A DNA stretch of 10,408 nucleotides. Source: Urbifossiella sp035571955. Its GTDB lineage: Bacteria; Planctomycetota; Planctomycetia; Gemmatales; Gemmataceae. The translations under genes were made by a program, and so were the position numbers. The notes below the pieces were generated by a model that saw nothing but the letters and a program-made list of their open reading frames with translations, did no database searches and was not told the origin of the DNA. This document shows, piece after piece, positions 1 through 8,517 of this stretch. The first letter of the stretch is position 1. Each line of letters starts with the position of its first letter. The stretch spans positions 1 to 10,408 of the forward strand of contig DATNBQ010000217.1 in NCBI GenBank assembly GCA_035571955.1, read 5' to 3'.

Positions 1-1031
1 CGGAAACGCGGCGACTGCTTGCCGACCTTCCGCTGAAATGGAAGCCATTCTCGCAAGCCCTACTGGTGCGTTATGCCGGCCGGTTCCATCGCGTCGCCGA
101 TCCGCGGACCGCGTTAAACGAACTCGTTCAACCGCTCGGCACTCGCCGGGACATCGTGCGAATGCTGCGGCTCTTCCAAACACTGGAAGAACCCGCCGAC
201 CCCGCGACCCACGACGAACGCCTGGCGCTCGACTGGCTGCGCTGGAACGGCAAGTTCAGCCCCGCTCTCATCGAGCGCCTGTTCCGGCCGCTGTCGGGGA
301 TGCTCTTTCTCGATCGCTCGCTCGCGGTCTCCAGCCGTGTGTTCCGCTTTGCGCTCGCACAGTTGGCCGCCGGGCCGATCGCGACACCGGCCACGGGAAC
401 GCAGGCGATCGCCGATGCCATCGCCGAGCGCATTCCGCCTGGTTCGTTGCGACTCGGGGCTAAGGTCGATTCCATCGGCCACCGCGAAGTCATCGTCAAC
501 GGCGAAGCGATGCGGGCGCGGGCGGTGATCGTGACGCCGCGGCGATTGCTCGACGGGATCGTCCCCGCGGTTCCCGGGCGGGGCACGGCCCTGTTGCATT
601 ACCTGGCCATGCGTCCACCAATCGCGGAAGCATCCATTGTTCTTGATGGCGATGGCATCGGCCCCGTGAACCACCTCGCCGTCCTCAGTAACAACTCCGC
701 GGAGTATGCGCCGCCGGGCATGGCATTGATTGCGGCGGGGACATCCTGCTTGCCGCCCGAGGACGATGCCGAGCTCGACCGGCTCGCCCGCGTCCAACTC
801 TCGGAATGGTTCGGGGCCGACGTCCTCCAGTGGCGATTGCTGCGGATCGTCCGCGACGAGTTCGCCATGCCGGATCACACTGCTGGAACGCTCGACCCGT
901 GGCAGCGACCGGTTCGCATTCGCCCCGGCTTGTATGTTTGCGGTTCAGTGTGCGACAACTCGTCGATGGATGGCGAAGCGACGAGCGGTTTCCGTGCCGC
1001 CCAGGCCGCGATGGAAGACCTCGTATCGTGA
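1..1031 (+). CDS. FAD-dependent amine-oxidase-type oxidoreductase, 3' part (5' end outside window)
   Basis: The reading frame is open from base 3 to the TGA at 1029-1031, so the window holds about the last 342 residues. The N-terminal Rossmann FAD-binding motif lies outside. What is visible fits the C-terminal two thirds of a flavin amine oxidase/protoporphyrinogen-oxidase-like protein. A substrate-domain stretch (FRPLSGMLFLDRSLAVSSRVF) precedes the 'P.TGTQAIADAIAERIP' segment that usually precedes the second half of the FAD domain. A beta-strand 'ARAVIVTP' follows. The C-terminal signature 'GLYVCGSVCDNSSMDGEATSGFRAA' closes the FAD site. Members oxidise amines, porphyrinogens or carotenoid precursors; the substrate cannot be read from this fragment. 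No downstream partner is evident: a palindrome and 199 bp separate it from the next gene. Family assignment is fairly safe; the exact reaction is unknown. Confidence 0.8.
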   Translation, partial: ETRRLLADLPLKWKPFSQALLVRYAGRFHRVADPRTALNELVQPLGTRRDIVRMLRLFQTLEEPADPATHDERLALDWLRWNGKFSPALIERLFRPLSGMLFLDRSLAVSSRVFRFALAQLAAGPIATPATGTQAIADAIAERIPPGSLRLGAKVDSIGHREVIVNGEAMRARAVIVTPRRLLDGIVPAVPGRGTALLHYLAMRPPIAEASIVLDGDGIGPVNHLAVLSNNSAEYAPPGMALIAAGTSCLPPEDDAELDRLARVQLSEWFGADVLQWRLLRIVRDEFAMPDHTAGTLDPWQRPVRIRPGLYVCGSVCDNSSMDGEATSGFRAAQAAMEDLVS

Positions 1032-1069
1032 CAGTGCCCAGCGCTTCCCCTTCGGGTCGCGGCTAATCC

Positions 1070-1100
1070 AGTCGCTTTTCGCGCCGGCGCGAAATCGACT
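1070..1100. terminator. Interrupted palindrome, likely terminator hairpin or operator
   Basis: A perfect 18-bp palindrome (1077-1094; arms TTTCGCGCC/GGCGCGAAA) is extended outward by AGTCG (1070-1074) pairing with CGACT (1096-1100), with a small asymmetric bulge between. It lies 38 bp after the stop of the FAD enzyme and about 135 bp before the kinase start. There is no T-tract on either side, so it is not a textbook intrinsic terminator. The near-absence of loop would also suit a dimeric repressor operator for the kinase gene. Confidence 0.45.
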
Positions 1101-1236
1101 TCCCAGCATCTCAAATCGCGAGAGAAAAGGCTCTCCTAGGTGATTGGCTGCCGCGCGAACGGGCATTGTGAACTAGGTTGGATCAACGCCGCCCCGCCCA
1201 AGCGCCCGCACGCCTCCTGCCGGCTCAGGATTGAAC

Positions 1237-3174
<1,938 letters not shown>

Positions 3175-3183
3175 GCTGACCGA

Positions 3184-3205
3184 TTCGCCGTGGCTCGACG
3201 GCGAA
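3184..3205. terminator. Hairpin between convergent kinase and Rieske genes
   Basis: Arms TTCGCCGT (3184-3191) and ACGGCGAA (3198-3205) are perfect complements around a 6-nt loop. The hairpin fills the 41-bp gap between two convergent stop codons, which is where a bidirectional terminator is expected. It lacks a T-tract, so termination by this hairpin alone is uncertain. Confidence 0.5.
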
Positions 3206-3215
3206 GGCGGCCCAG

Positions 3216-4280
3216 TCAGATGAGATGACGTCCGAGCATTTGGTGGAAGTGGTAGCCGCCATTCTCGCGCTTGACGCTGAAGCGCCCCGTCGTGTAACTG
3301 CGGCTACTCAACCCGCGCTGCACTTCCTCGCAGATTCCCATATCCTCGGCCTGAACCTGATCGGCCACCGCCACGCTGTCGGCCACGAAACTCGCGTCGG
3401 TCCCCTCCGCGAAGTAGAAATCGAATATCACTCGGCATCGATCGACGCCGAGCGGCAAGACGAGATTCGTATCCATCACGCCGCTATAGAAGTTGAGCAT
3501 GAAGTTCGGCCACAGCCACCAGTAAGCGGCGAGGTCGCCGGTGCGGGTGCGGCCGGCGGCGCCCTCGGCCGGCTTCATCGGACTCGCCTGCAGAACGGTG
3601 TTGCCGTCGCAGATCGTGCGGTATTCGCGGTAGTCGAGAACGCCGGCCAACCCGGGATGTACCGTGTTGACGTGGTAACCGCCGTCGAGATAGTTATCGA
3701 CGTAGACCTTCCAGTTGCACGAGAGCTCGTAGCTTTTGCGGGCGTGCCATTTTAGCTTGGTGAAGCCATCGCGCGATTCGACCCATTCGGCGAGCGGTCT
3801 GAGTGAGTCGGCCAGCGATTCGCGCGGCTCCGTGAGATGCACGAATACGAACGGCCCCCATTCTTGCGCGGCGATCGACGGCAGGCCCATTTCTTCCTTG
3901 CGGAACTCCTGAACGCCCTCGAACTCCGGTGTGCCGCGGAGATTGCCGGCGAGGTCGTAGGTCCAGCCGTGGTAGCGGCAGCGGAGCTTCGTGGCGGTGC
4001 CGCATTCGTCATTGACAATGGGTGCGGCCCGGTGTCGACAGACGTTGAAGAATGCCCGCAGCACGCCGTCGTCGCCGCGGACCACCAGAATCGGCTCGCC
4101 GGCGATGTTCGCGGTGAGATACGAACCGGGCGACTCGACTTGCTCGGAGCGGCCGACCACTTGCCACGACCGCGCGAAGATGCGTTCCCGTTCCCTCGCG
4201 TACACATCGACCGATGTGTACCAGGTGTTCGGAATGGTCCGCGCCCGTTCGAGGGGCAAACCCGGATCGAATGGGGTCAT
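3216..4280 (-). CDS. Rieske non-heme iron oxygenase, choline-monooxygenase-like
   Basis: A 354-residue alpha-subunit-type ring-hydroxylating/Rieske oxygenase, complete in length. The Rieske [2Fe-2S] ligands are C81, H83, C101 and H104 (CRHR...CRYHGW). The catalytic Fe(II) ligands are H203 and H208 with D313 (in 'AEDMGICEEVQ'); D199 is the likely electron-bridging Asp. The motif 'DNYLDGGYHV' with a double Gly is, from memory, characteristic of plant choline monooxygenases and their bacterial relatives rather than naphthalene-type dioxygenases, so a small amine or betaine-type substrate is possible. No ferredoxin or reductase gene is adjacent. Start ATG 4280 has no clear Shine-Dalgarno sequence; it lies 14 nt beyond a hairpin that follows the upstream SDR gene, so it may be read as the second gene of that unit or have its own transcript. 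The family is secure; the substrate is not. Confidence 0.9.
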   Translation of the reverse strand: MTPFDPGLPLERARTIPNTWYTSVDVYARERERIFARSWQVVGRSEQVESPGSYLTANIAGEPILVVRGDDGVLRAFFNVCRHRAAPIVNDECGTATKLRCRYHGWTYDLAGNLRGTPEFEGVQEFRKEEMGLPSIAAQEWGPFVFVHLTEPRESLADSLRPLAEWVESRDGFTKLKWHARKSYELSCNWKVYVDNYLDGGYHVNTVHPGLAGVLDYREYRTICDGNTVLQASPMKPAEGAAGRTRTGDLAAYWWLWPNFMLNFYSGVMDTNLVLPLGVDRCRVIFDFYFAEGTDASFVADSVAVADQVQAEDMGICEEVQRGLSSRSYTTGRFSVKRENGGYHFHQMLGRHLI

Positions 4281-4294
4281 GGAGACATGCTACC

Positions 4295-4322
4295 AAGCCC
4301 ACCCACGGCCGTCGGTGGGCTT
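4295..4322 (-). terminator. 28-nt imperfect palindrome after the SDR gene (copy A of a repeated hairpin)
   Basis: Arms AAGCCCACC (4295-4303) and GGTGGGCTT (4314-4322) pair perfectly. Inside them ACGGCCGT is itself a palindrome, so the whole 28-mer is symmetric except for one C/C pair. It starts 1 nt after the SDR stop codon on the minus strand. It is 23/28 identical to the palindrome at 6949-6976. No T-tract follows, so it may attenuate rather than fully end transcription into the Rieske gene, or protect the SDR mRNA end. Confidence 0.6.
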
Positions 4323-4323
4323 C

Positions 4324-5133
4324 TTAGATTGTGACAGAGGAGAACCCGCCGTCGACCACGATGTTCTGGCCGGTGACGAACGAGGCGGCCTTCGGCGACG
4401 CGAGCCAGACCACGGCGCCGGCGAGTTCCCGCGCTTCGCCGAAGCGGCCCATCGGCGTGTGGCCGACGATGGCCTGGCCGCGCTCCGTATATGTGCCGTC
4501 GTCTTTCAAGAGCATTCGGCGATTTTGCTCCGCGGGGAAGAAACCCGGCGTGATGGCGTTCACGCGCACGTCGGTCGTCGCCCATTCCCGGGCGAGCCAC
4601 TGCGTGAAGTTTAGCACCGCGGCCTTCGACGCCGAATAAGCCACGACGCGCGACAGCGGCAGTATCGAGGAAATCGAGGCGATATTGATGATGCTGCCGT
4701 GCTTCTGAGCGACCATGGTTTCGCCGAAGACCTGGCTGGGGAAGAGTGCTCCGCCGACGAGATTGAGGTCGAACACATCCTTCCAGCCGTCGAAAGAAAG
4801 CTTGGTGAAGTCGCCGCCCGGGGCGACGGTTCCTTCGGGTTTGTTGCCGCCGGCGCCGTTGACGAGCACGGTGACGCGGCCCCATTTCTTGATGATGGCG
4901 TCGCGGGCGACGGCGAGCGATGTCTTGCTCATGGCGTCGGCGGCCTGGAAGATGGCCTGGCCGCCGAGTTTTTCGATGCGGCGAACGGCTTCGGCGCCGC
5001 GCTCGGCGCTGCGGCCGAGAATGGCAACCTTGGCGCCGGCCTCCGCGAGCGCCTCGGCCATCGCCCCGCCGAGTACGCCGGTGCCGCCGAGTACCGCGGC
5101 CACCTCGGATGACAGATCGAACAGTTTCGACAT
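4324..5133 (-). CDS. SDR-family oxidoreductase, D-mannonate-oxidoreductase-like
   Basis: A 269-residue classical short-chain dehydrogenase/reductase, soluble and NAD(P)-dependent. The cofactor loop is 'GGTGVLGG' (16-23), followed by N92-G-A-G95, N124, and the catalytic S153-Y166-K170. The C-terminus 'ASFVTGQNIVVDGGFSSVTI' is typical. The segments 'GGNKPEGT', 'FDLNLVGGALFPSQVFGE', 'NFTQWLARE', 'ITPGFFPAEQNRRMLLKDDGTYTERGQ' and 'HTPMGRFGEARELAGAVVWLAS' closely resemble the SDR-type D-mannonate (fructuronate) oxidoreductases of hexuronate breakdown. No other hexuronate gene (uxuA, uxaC, kdgK) is nearby, so the substrate remains a guess. ATG 5133 is preceded by GAGGAAC at a normal distance. It lies 38 nt after polX on the same strand and before the Rieske gene, so these could be co-transcribed. 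Confidence 0.88.
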   Translation of the reverse strand: MSKLFDLSSEVAAVLGGTGVLGGAMAEALAEAGAKVAILGRSAERGAEAVRRIEKLGGQAIFQAADAMSKTSLAVARDAIIKKWGRVTVLVNGAGGNKPEGTVAPGGDFTKLSFDGWKDVFDLNLVGGALFPSQVFGETMVAQKHGSIINIASISSILPLSRVVAYSASKAAVLNFTQWLAREWATTDVRVNAITPGFFPAEQNRRMLLKDDGTYTERGQAIVGHTPMGRFGEARELAGAVVWLASPKAASFVTGQNIVVDGGFSSVTI

Positions 5134-5171
5134 GGGAGTTCCTCAGTTAAGCGCTCGGCTACGCCTCGCAG

Positions 5172-6908
5172 CTAAGTAGGGCGCGCCAAACGATTCATCA
5201 CTTCGTTCAATGGGCGCGTGTTGAACACGTCGTCCTTTGTTAGCCAACCGCGGCGAGCCACATCCACGCCGAACCGGTACAGCGCCAGTTCGCCCGTGCT
5301 GTGCGCGTCCGGGTTGATGACCAGCGGAATGCCCATGGCCTTGGCTTGTTTGACGTGAACCCAGTCCAGGTCGAGCCGGTGCGGGTGGGCGTTGATCTCG
5401 ATCATCTTGCCGTGTTTGGCGGCGGTTTTGAGCACTTCGTGAAGATCGATCTTGTAGCCGTCGCGCTTGAGCAGAAGCCGCCCGGTGGCGTGGCCGAGCA
5501 TCGTCAGCTTGGGATGGGCAAGGGCCCGGCAGACGCGCGCGGTCTGTTCCGCCTCGCTCAAATTCATGTGCGAATGTACACTGCCGACCACGTAGTCGAA
5601 GCCAGCCAGCAAGTCGTCGTCGTAGTCGAGTGAGCCGTCCTCCAAGATGTCGCTTTCAATTCCCTTCAAGATGCGGATCCCCTTGAGCCTGGCGTTGACC
5701 TTGTCGATTTCGGCCCACTGCTTGTGGACGACGCTGGGCGGCATGCCGCGGGCAATGGTCAGCGATTGCGAGTGGTCGGCAATGCCGAAGTACTCGAGCC
5801 CAAGTTGCTTGGCGGCGAGGGCCATCTCTTCGAGCGTCGCCGTGCCGTCGCTGTATTTGGAATGGTTGTGGAAGACGCCGCGAATGTCGCGAACCGCGAC
5901 GAGCGCCGGCAACTTGTGTAATTCCGCGGCTTCGACTTCACCAGTATCCTCGCGGAGCTCCGGCTCGACATAATCCATCTCCAGCGCCTTGTAGATGTCC
6001 GCCTCGGTCGCGCAGGGGATCAAAGTGGTATCGTCGCCGAGGCTGTATTCGTTGAGGCTCCAGCCGCGGTCGATCGCTCGTTGCCGCAGCCGAATGTTGT
6101 GCTGCTTGCTGCCGGTGAAGTACATCAGAGCGAAGGGGAACTGCTCGTCCGTGACCACGCGGAGATCGGCTTGCAGAAGCACCTTCTCGCCGTCGACGTG
6201 CATGGCCGCGTTGACGCTCGACTTGGTCGGCCCCTGGCCAATGACCTGAATCACCTCGGGCAATTTCACGAAGGCGTCCATGATGGGGGCGGCATCGGCG
6301 CTCGAGGCGAGCAGATCAATGTCGGCAACCGTTTCGCGGCGGCGCCGCAAACTGCCGCACACCGAGGCACGAATCACGCCGGGGAACATCTGAATCTTGG
6401 CGAGCAAGGCCTGGCCAAGCCCTTCGGCGAGATCGATGCGGACGCGATTCCCCACCTGCCCGAGGAACTGGATTCCTTCGAGAATCTTCGCCTGCGTCTT
6501 GGCGCCGAAGCCTTTTAACTTCGCGACTTCGCCGGCGTCGCAGGCGGCCTTCAACTTGTCGATCGTGTCGATTTGCAGCGTTTCAAACAGCGCCTTCACC
6601 TTCTTCGCGCCGATGCTCGGCAGTTGCAGCATCGCGACGACGCCGGGCGGAATCTCGCTCTTGAGGTTTTCGAGAAAGGGCAGACTGCCCGTCGTGACGA
6701 GCGTGGTGATCTTGTCGCGAAGAGTGGCGCCGATGCCGCGGACCTCGGCGAGTTTGTTCTGCTCGACGAGTTCCTTGAGGTTCCCTTCGAGCTGGCGCAA
6801 GGCGCGGGCGCCGTTGTGATACGCGTTGGTGCGGAAGCTGTTCTCGCCCTTGATTTCGAGCAGCGTGCCGATCTCGTCGAGGGCGTCGGCAACTTCATCT
6901 TTGGTCAT
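5172..6908 (-). CDS. polX: DNA polymerase/3'-5' exonuclease PolX (HhH, Pol X, PHP domains)
   Basis: A 578-residue bacterial family X DNA polymerase, full length for the family, expected to fill short gaps in base-excision repair. The N-terminal 8-kDa-like and helix-hairpin-helix regions occupy about residues 1-150 (EVRGIGATLRDKI near 55-67; LPSIGAKKVKALF near 96-108; LKGFGAKTQAKI near 131-142). The polymerase active site has the G185-S186 nucleotide-binding motif, D196 and D198 in 'DIDLL', and D248 in 'ADLRVV'. The C-terminal PHP phosphoesterase is intact: HNHS (H347/H349), D354, 'GIADHS' (H379), E418, H445, 'GHATGR' (H473) and 'NPDAH' (D534/H536), so metal-dependent 3'-5' exonuclease activity is likely. 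ATG 6908 is chosen because GAGGAT precedes it. The frame stays open further upstream, but that extension only translates the terminator palindrome of the upstream gene. Confidence 0.96.
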   Translation of the reverse strand: MTKDEVADALDEIGTLLEIKGENSFRTNAYHNGARALRQLEGNLKELVEQNKLAEVRGIGATLRDKITTLVTTGSLPFLENLKSEIPPGVVAMLQLPSIGAKKVKALFETLQIDTIDKLKAACDAGEVAKLKGFGAKTQAKILEGIQFLGQVGNRVRIDLAEGLGQALLAKIQMFPGVIRASVCGSLRRRRETVADIDLLASSADAAPIMDAFVKLPEVIQVIGQGPTKSSVNAAMHVDGEKVLLQADLRVVTDEQFPFALMYFTGSKQHNIRLRQRAIDRGWSLNEYSLGDDTTLIPCATEADIYKALEMDYVEPELREDTGEVEAAELHKLPALVAVRDIRGVFHNHSKYSDGTATLEEMALAAKQLGLEYFGIADHSQSLTIARGMPPSVVHKQWAEIDKVNARLKGIRILKGIESDILEDGSLDYDDDLLAGFDYVVGSVHSHMNLSEAEQTARVCRALAHPKLTMLGHATGRLLLKRDGYKIDLHEVLKTAAKHGKMIEINAHPHRLDLDWVHVKQAKAMGIPLVINPDAHSTGELALYRFGVDVARRGWLTKDDVFNTRPLNEVMNRLARPT

Positions 6909-6945
6909 GGCGCTGATCCTCACGAGGCGGCACAGTGAGGATAGC

Positions 6946-6976
6946 AAAAAGCCCAGGGACGGCCGTCCCTGGGCTT
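6946..6976 (-). terminator. Rho-independent terminator: perfect 28-nt palindrome plus T-tract (copy B)
   Basis: Bases 6949-6976 form a perfect palindrome with outer arms AAGCCCAGGG/CCCTGGGCTT around ACGGCCGT. On the minus strand it begins 7 nt after the TAA of the PseG-like gene and is followed directly by five T residues (A at 6946-6950 on the plus strand). This is a textbook intrinsic terminator for that gene, and it separates it from polX. Confidence 0.85.
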
Positions 6977-6983
6977 CGTACAT

Positions 6984-8090
6984 TTACGCGGCGATCCGGA
7001 GCGGCACGGTTGCCGGGACTCCGATAGCGGTCCGCTTGCGGCTCGGGGCGTGCAACAGGATTTCCATCCCGTTGACGATGCGATCCGGGCCGCGGCCATC
7101 GACCAGGTTGCGGGCACAGCGCGTCATTCCCTTCCGCTCCATCGGATCCTCGAGCAGCCCCTCGACGGCTTCCTTCAACTGCTCGAAGCTGACGTCCGCC
7201 GATTCACCGAGGAACGTGGCGACGCCCTCTTCATCCATGCGCTTGCCGCTCATGGCGTGGCGCTTGGTTTGCGCCAGAACGAACTGCGGGATGCCGACGA
7301 CACAGAGTTCCGGGCCCCAGCCGTCGCCGCTGGTCAGCGCGAAGTGCGCCCGCACCAGCCGGGTCATGAGTTCCTTCACTTCGGTGACGACCTCGACCTT
7401 GCCGCCGGAAGCCGCGGCGAACTCCTTGATGTCGTCGTAGCGCGGGTTGTGAGTCCGGCAGGCAATCGAGACCTTGGCCACCGCGGAAATCTGAAGCAGT
7501 TGCTCGGTTCGCGGGAGCGTCTGTTCCAGCAAATCGTCGTCGCCGAGGGCCACGAGGGCGCGGAACGGGCCGGGCTGCTCGGTGGCGCGAATCGTCCGTT
7601 GGCGGCGGAAGATGCCGCGACACAGCGAGAACTTGTGGCCGAGCAGCAGCTGGGCGCCGGGCGTCATGCGATAGGCCTTGCGGCCAGGGGCCAAGAGCGG
7701 ATTCACCAGCACATCCACGGGGAAGGTGATTCCCGCCGTGGAATCGAAGGCGATGACCAGCGTGCCGGTTTCCCGAAGTTCGGCCAGGTAATCGGAGGTT
7801 ACGTCGTCGCCAGCCACCACGACGGCCGAGGCATTGAGGCGGCGGATTTGGGCCAGGGTCGCTTCGAGGTCGCCCGGCGAACCGAGCGGTTGCTCGGCCG
7901 GCACCCAGTCGTTGTTGCCGCGGTTGATGACCGTGGCCAAAGACAGGGGATCGAGATAACTGAAGAAGTGGGTGCCGCGGCGACGGCGCTGCAAGGCCGC
8001 CGCCAGAGAGAGGCACTGGTAGAAGGGCTCCCAGCCCTTCTCGAAGGTGCCGTCGCATCGGAATAGAATGGGACCGCGAGGCGCTTCCAT
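6984..8090 (-). CDS. PseG/SpsG-like nucleotide-sugar hydrolase or glycosyltransferase-fold protein
   Basis: A 368-residue soluble protein with the layout of the PseG/SpsG family (GT-B fold, related to MurG). The N-terminus 'ILFRCDGTFEKG...QCLSLAAALQRRRRGTHFFS' matches the family start (R.D....G.GH..R.L.LA..L). The C-terminal half carries 'ALTSGDGWGPELCVVGIPQFVLA' and ends with 'NLVDGRGPDRIVNGMEIL', both typical of PseG. PseG removes UDP from a trideoxy-altrose sugar during pseudaminic acid synthesis. Here the GxGHxxR motif that carries the proposed catalytic His reads GWEPFYQ (19-25), so the His position is Pro and the Arg is Gln. No other pse or flagellin gene is nearby. The fold assignment is fair, but PseG catalysis is doubtful. 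ATG 8090 has GGAG 7 nt upstream of it. The gene ends in a strong terminator and is divergent from parB. Confidence 0.65.
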   Translation of the reverse strand: MEAPRGPILFRCDGTFEKGWEPFYQCLSLAAALQRRRRGTHFFSYLDPLSLATVINRGNNDWVPAEQPLGSPGDLEATLAQIRRLNASAVVVAGDDVTSDYLAELRETGTLVIAFDSTAGITFPVDVLVNPLLAPGRKAYRMTPGAQLLLGHKFSLCRGIFRRQRTIRATEQPGPFRALVALGDDDLLEQTLPRTEQLLQISAVAKVSIACRTHNPRYDDIKEFAAASGGKVEVVTEVKELMTRLVRAHFALTSGDGWGPELCVVGIPQFVLAQTKRHAMSGKRMDEEGVATFLGESADVSFEQLKEAVEGLLEDPMERKGMTRCARNLVDGRGPDRIVNGMEILLHAPSRKRTAIGVPATVPLRIAA

Positions 8091-8399
8091 GCGCGTACTC
8101 CTGCACAGGCCGTGACGGGTGTAGGCGCGAACGCGGGCCGAATCGCGAGGCGATCGGGGTTCGAGTTCGCGCGGCCGGATGGTGTGCAGGGAGGCGCACG
8201 CGCAATCGCGCGGCGTTTCCGAACAGGCACCTCTTCTCCGGTGGGCCGTTCCGAGGCCCGTTGCCGAGGTTCCCGCGGGTTCCGGTCCGCGAAAGCATCG
8301 GGTTCGAAGGCAGGGTTCCGGTCCTTCCTTCGAACGGGCGGATGGTAAGAAACTTTTCAGGAAGCGGGCAAGACCAGTTTTAAATTCGATTTTTCCGGA
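8091..8399. other. Hairpin-rich non-coding spacer upstream of parS and parB
   Basis: I see no credible gene here; the short open frames have no family features and no ribosome site. The left part has an inverted repeat GCGCGAAC (8125-8132)/GTTCGCGC (8165-8172) enclosing ATCGC-GAG-GCGAT. The middle has three consecutive hairpins with near-identical loops (8243-8335). Bases 8351-8396 are AT-rich (AGTTTTAAATTCG and a T-run) and probably hold promoter elements, but no pair of boxes with proper spacing stands out. On the minus strand the region would be the leader of the PseG-like gene. Confidence 0.5.
8243..8335. repeat. Three tandem hairpins sharing a GTTCCG(G/A) loop
   Basis: Hairpin 1: GGGCC (8243-8247), loop GTTCCGA, GGCCC (8255-8259). 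Hairpin 2: CGCGG (8274-8278), loop GTTCCGGT, CCGCG (8287-8291). Hairpin 3: GTTCGAAGGCAGG (8302-8314), loop GTTCCGGT, and a 13-nt arm at 8323-8335 with one mismatch. Hairpins 2 and 3 share the 12-mer GGGTTCCGGTCC as a direct repeat 36 bp apart, yet their outer stems differ in sequence. Confidence 0.5.
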
Positions 8400-8415
8400 T
8401 GTTCCACGTGGAACG
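8400..8415. promoter_or_regulatory. parS: parS site 1 (ParB-binding centromere-like sequence)
   Basis: TGTTCCACGTGGAACG contains a perfect 14-bp palindrome, GTTCCACGTGGAAC, and matches the widely conserved chromosomal parS core (TGTTNCACGTGNAACA) at all but the last base. It lies 118 bp before the parB start, a common position for parS. ParB should load here as a CTP-dependent clamp and spread. Confidence 0.9.
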
Positions 8416-8425
8416 ATTATTCCTG

Positions 8426-8441
8426 CGTTCTACGTGGAACG
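8426..8441. promoter_or_regulatory. parS: parS-like site 2, one-base degenerate
   Basis: CGTTCTACGTGGAACG is a second copy 26 bp further on (start to start). It has the ACGTGGAAC half intact and a C-to-T change in the left half, so one palindrome pair is lost. It lies just upstream of the possible parB promoter, so ParB bound here could regulate its own gene. Confidence 0.7.
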
Positions 8442-8454
8442 TTGCTTCTTGGTC

Positions 8455-8482
8455 TTCACGCCGCCGGCAATCTTGCTATGAA
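8455..8482 (+). promoter_or_regulatory. Possible sigma70-type promoter for parB
   Basis: TTCACG (8455-8460) and TATGAA (8477-8482) are 16 bp apart, and TG-C immediately precedes the -10 (extended -10). Each box matches 4 of 6 consensus bases. The site lies between parS site 2 and the parB ribosome site, which is the expected position. This is a weak prediction. Confidence 0.3.
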
Positions 8483-8517
8483 CGGCATCGGGATTCAATT
8501 CAGAGGGGGGGAACCAA

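Noticed and set aside
6909..6983. A 25-residue N-terminal extension of PolX
   Set aside because: The extra codons translate the terminator palindrome and T-tract of the upstream gene; ATG 6908 has a Shine-Dalgarno site and matches the family's start.
7050..8066. Long open frame (338 codons) on the plus strand opposite the PseG-like gene
   Set aside because: It is antisense to a gene with clear family motifs, has low-complexity Arg/Gly/His-rich content, no ribosome site and no recognisable domain; it reflects high third-position GC of the real gene.
8299..8340. Possible tRNA, because of GGTTCGAA-like sequences resembling a T-arm
   Set aside because: No acceptor stem, D-arm or anticodon arm can be placed at the right distances; the motif is part of a simple long hairpin.
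8091..8517. Chromosome replication origin beside parS and parB
   Set aside because: No DnaA boxes (TTATCCACA-like) or AT-rich repeat array is visible; only one short AT-rich stretch is present.
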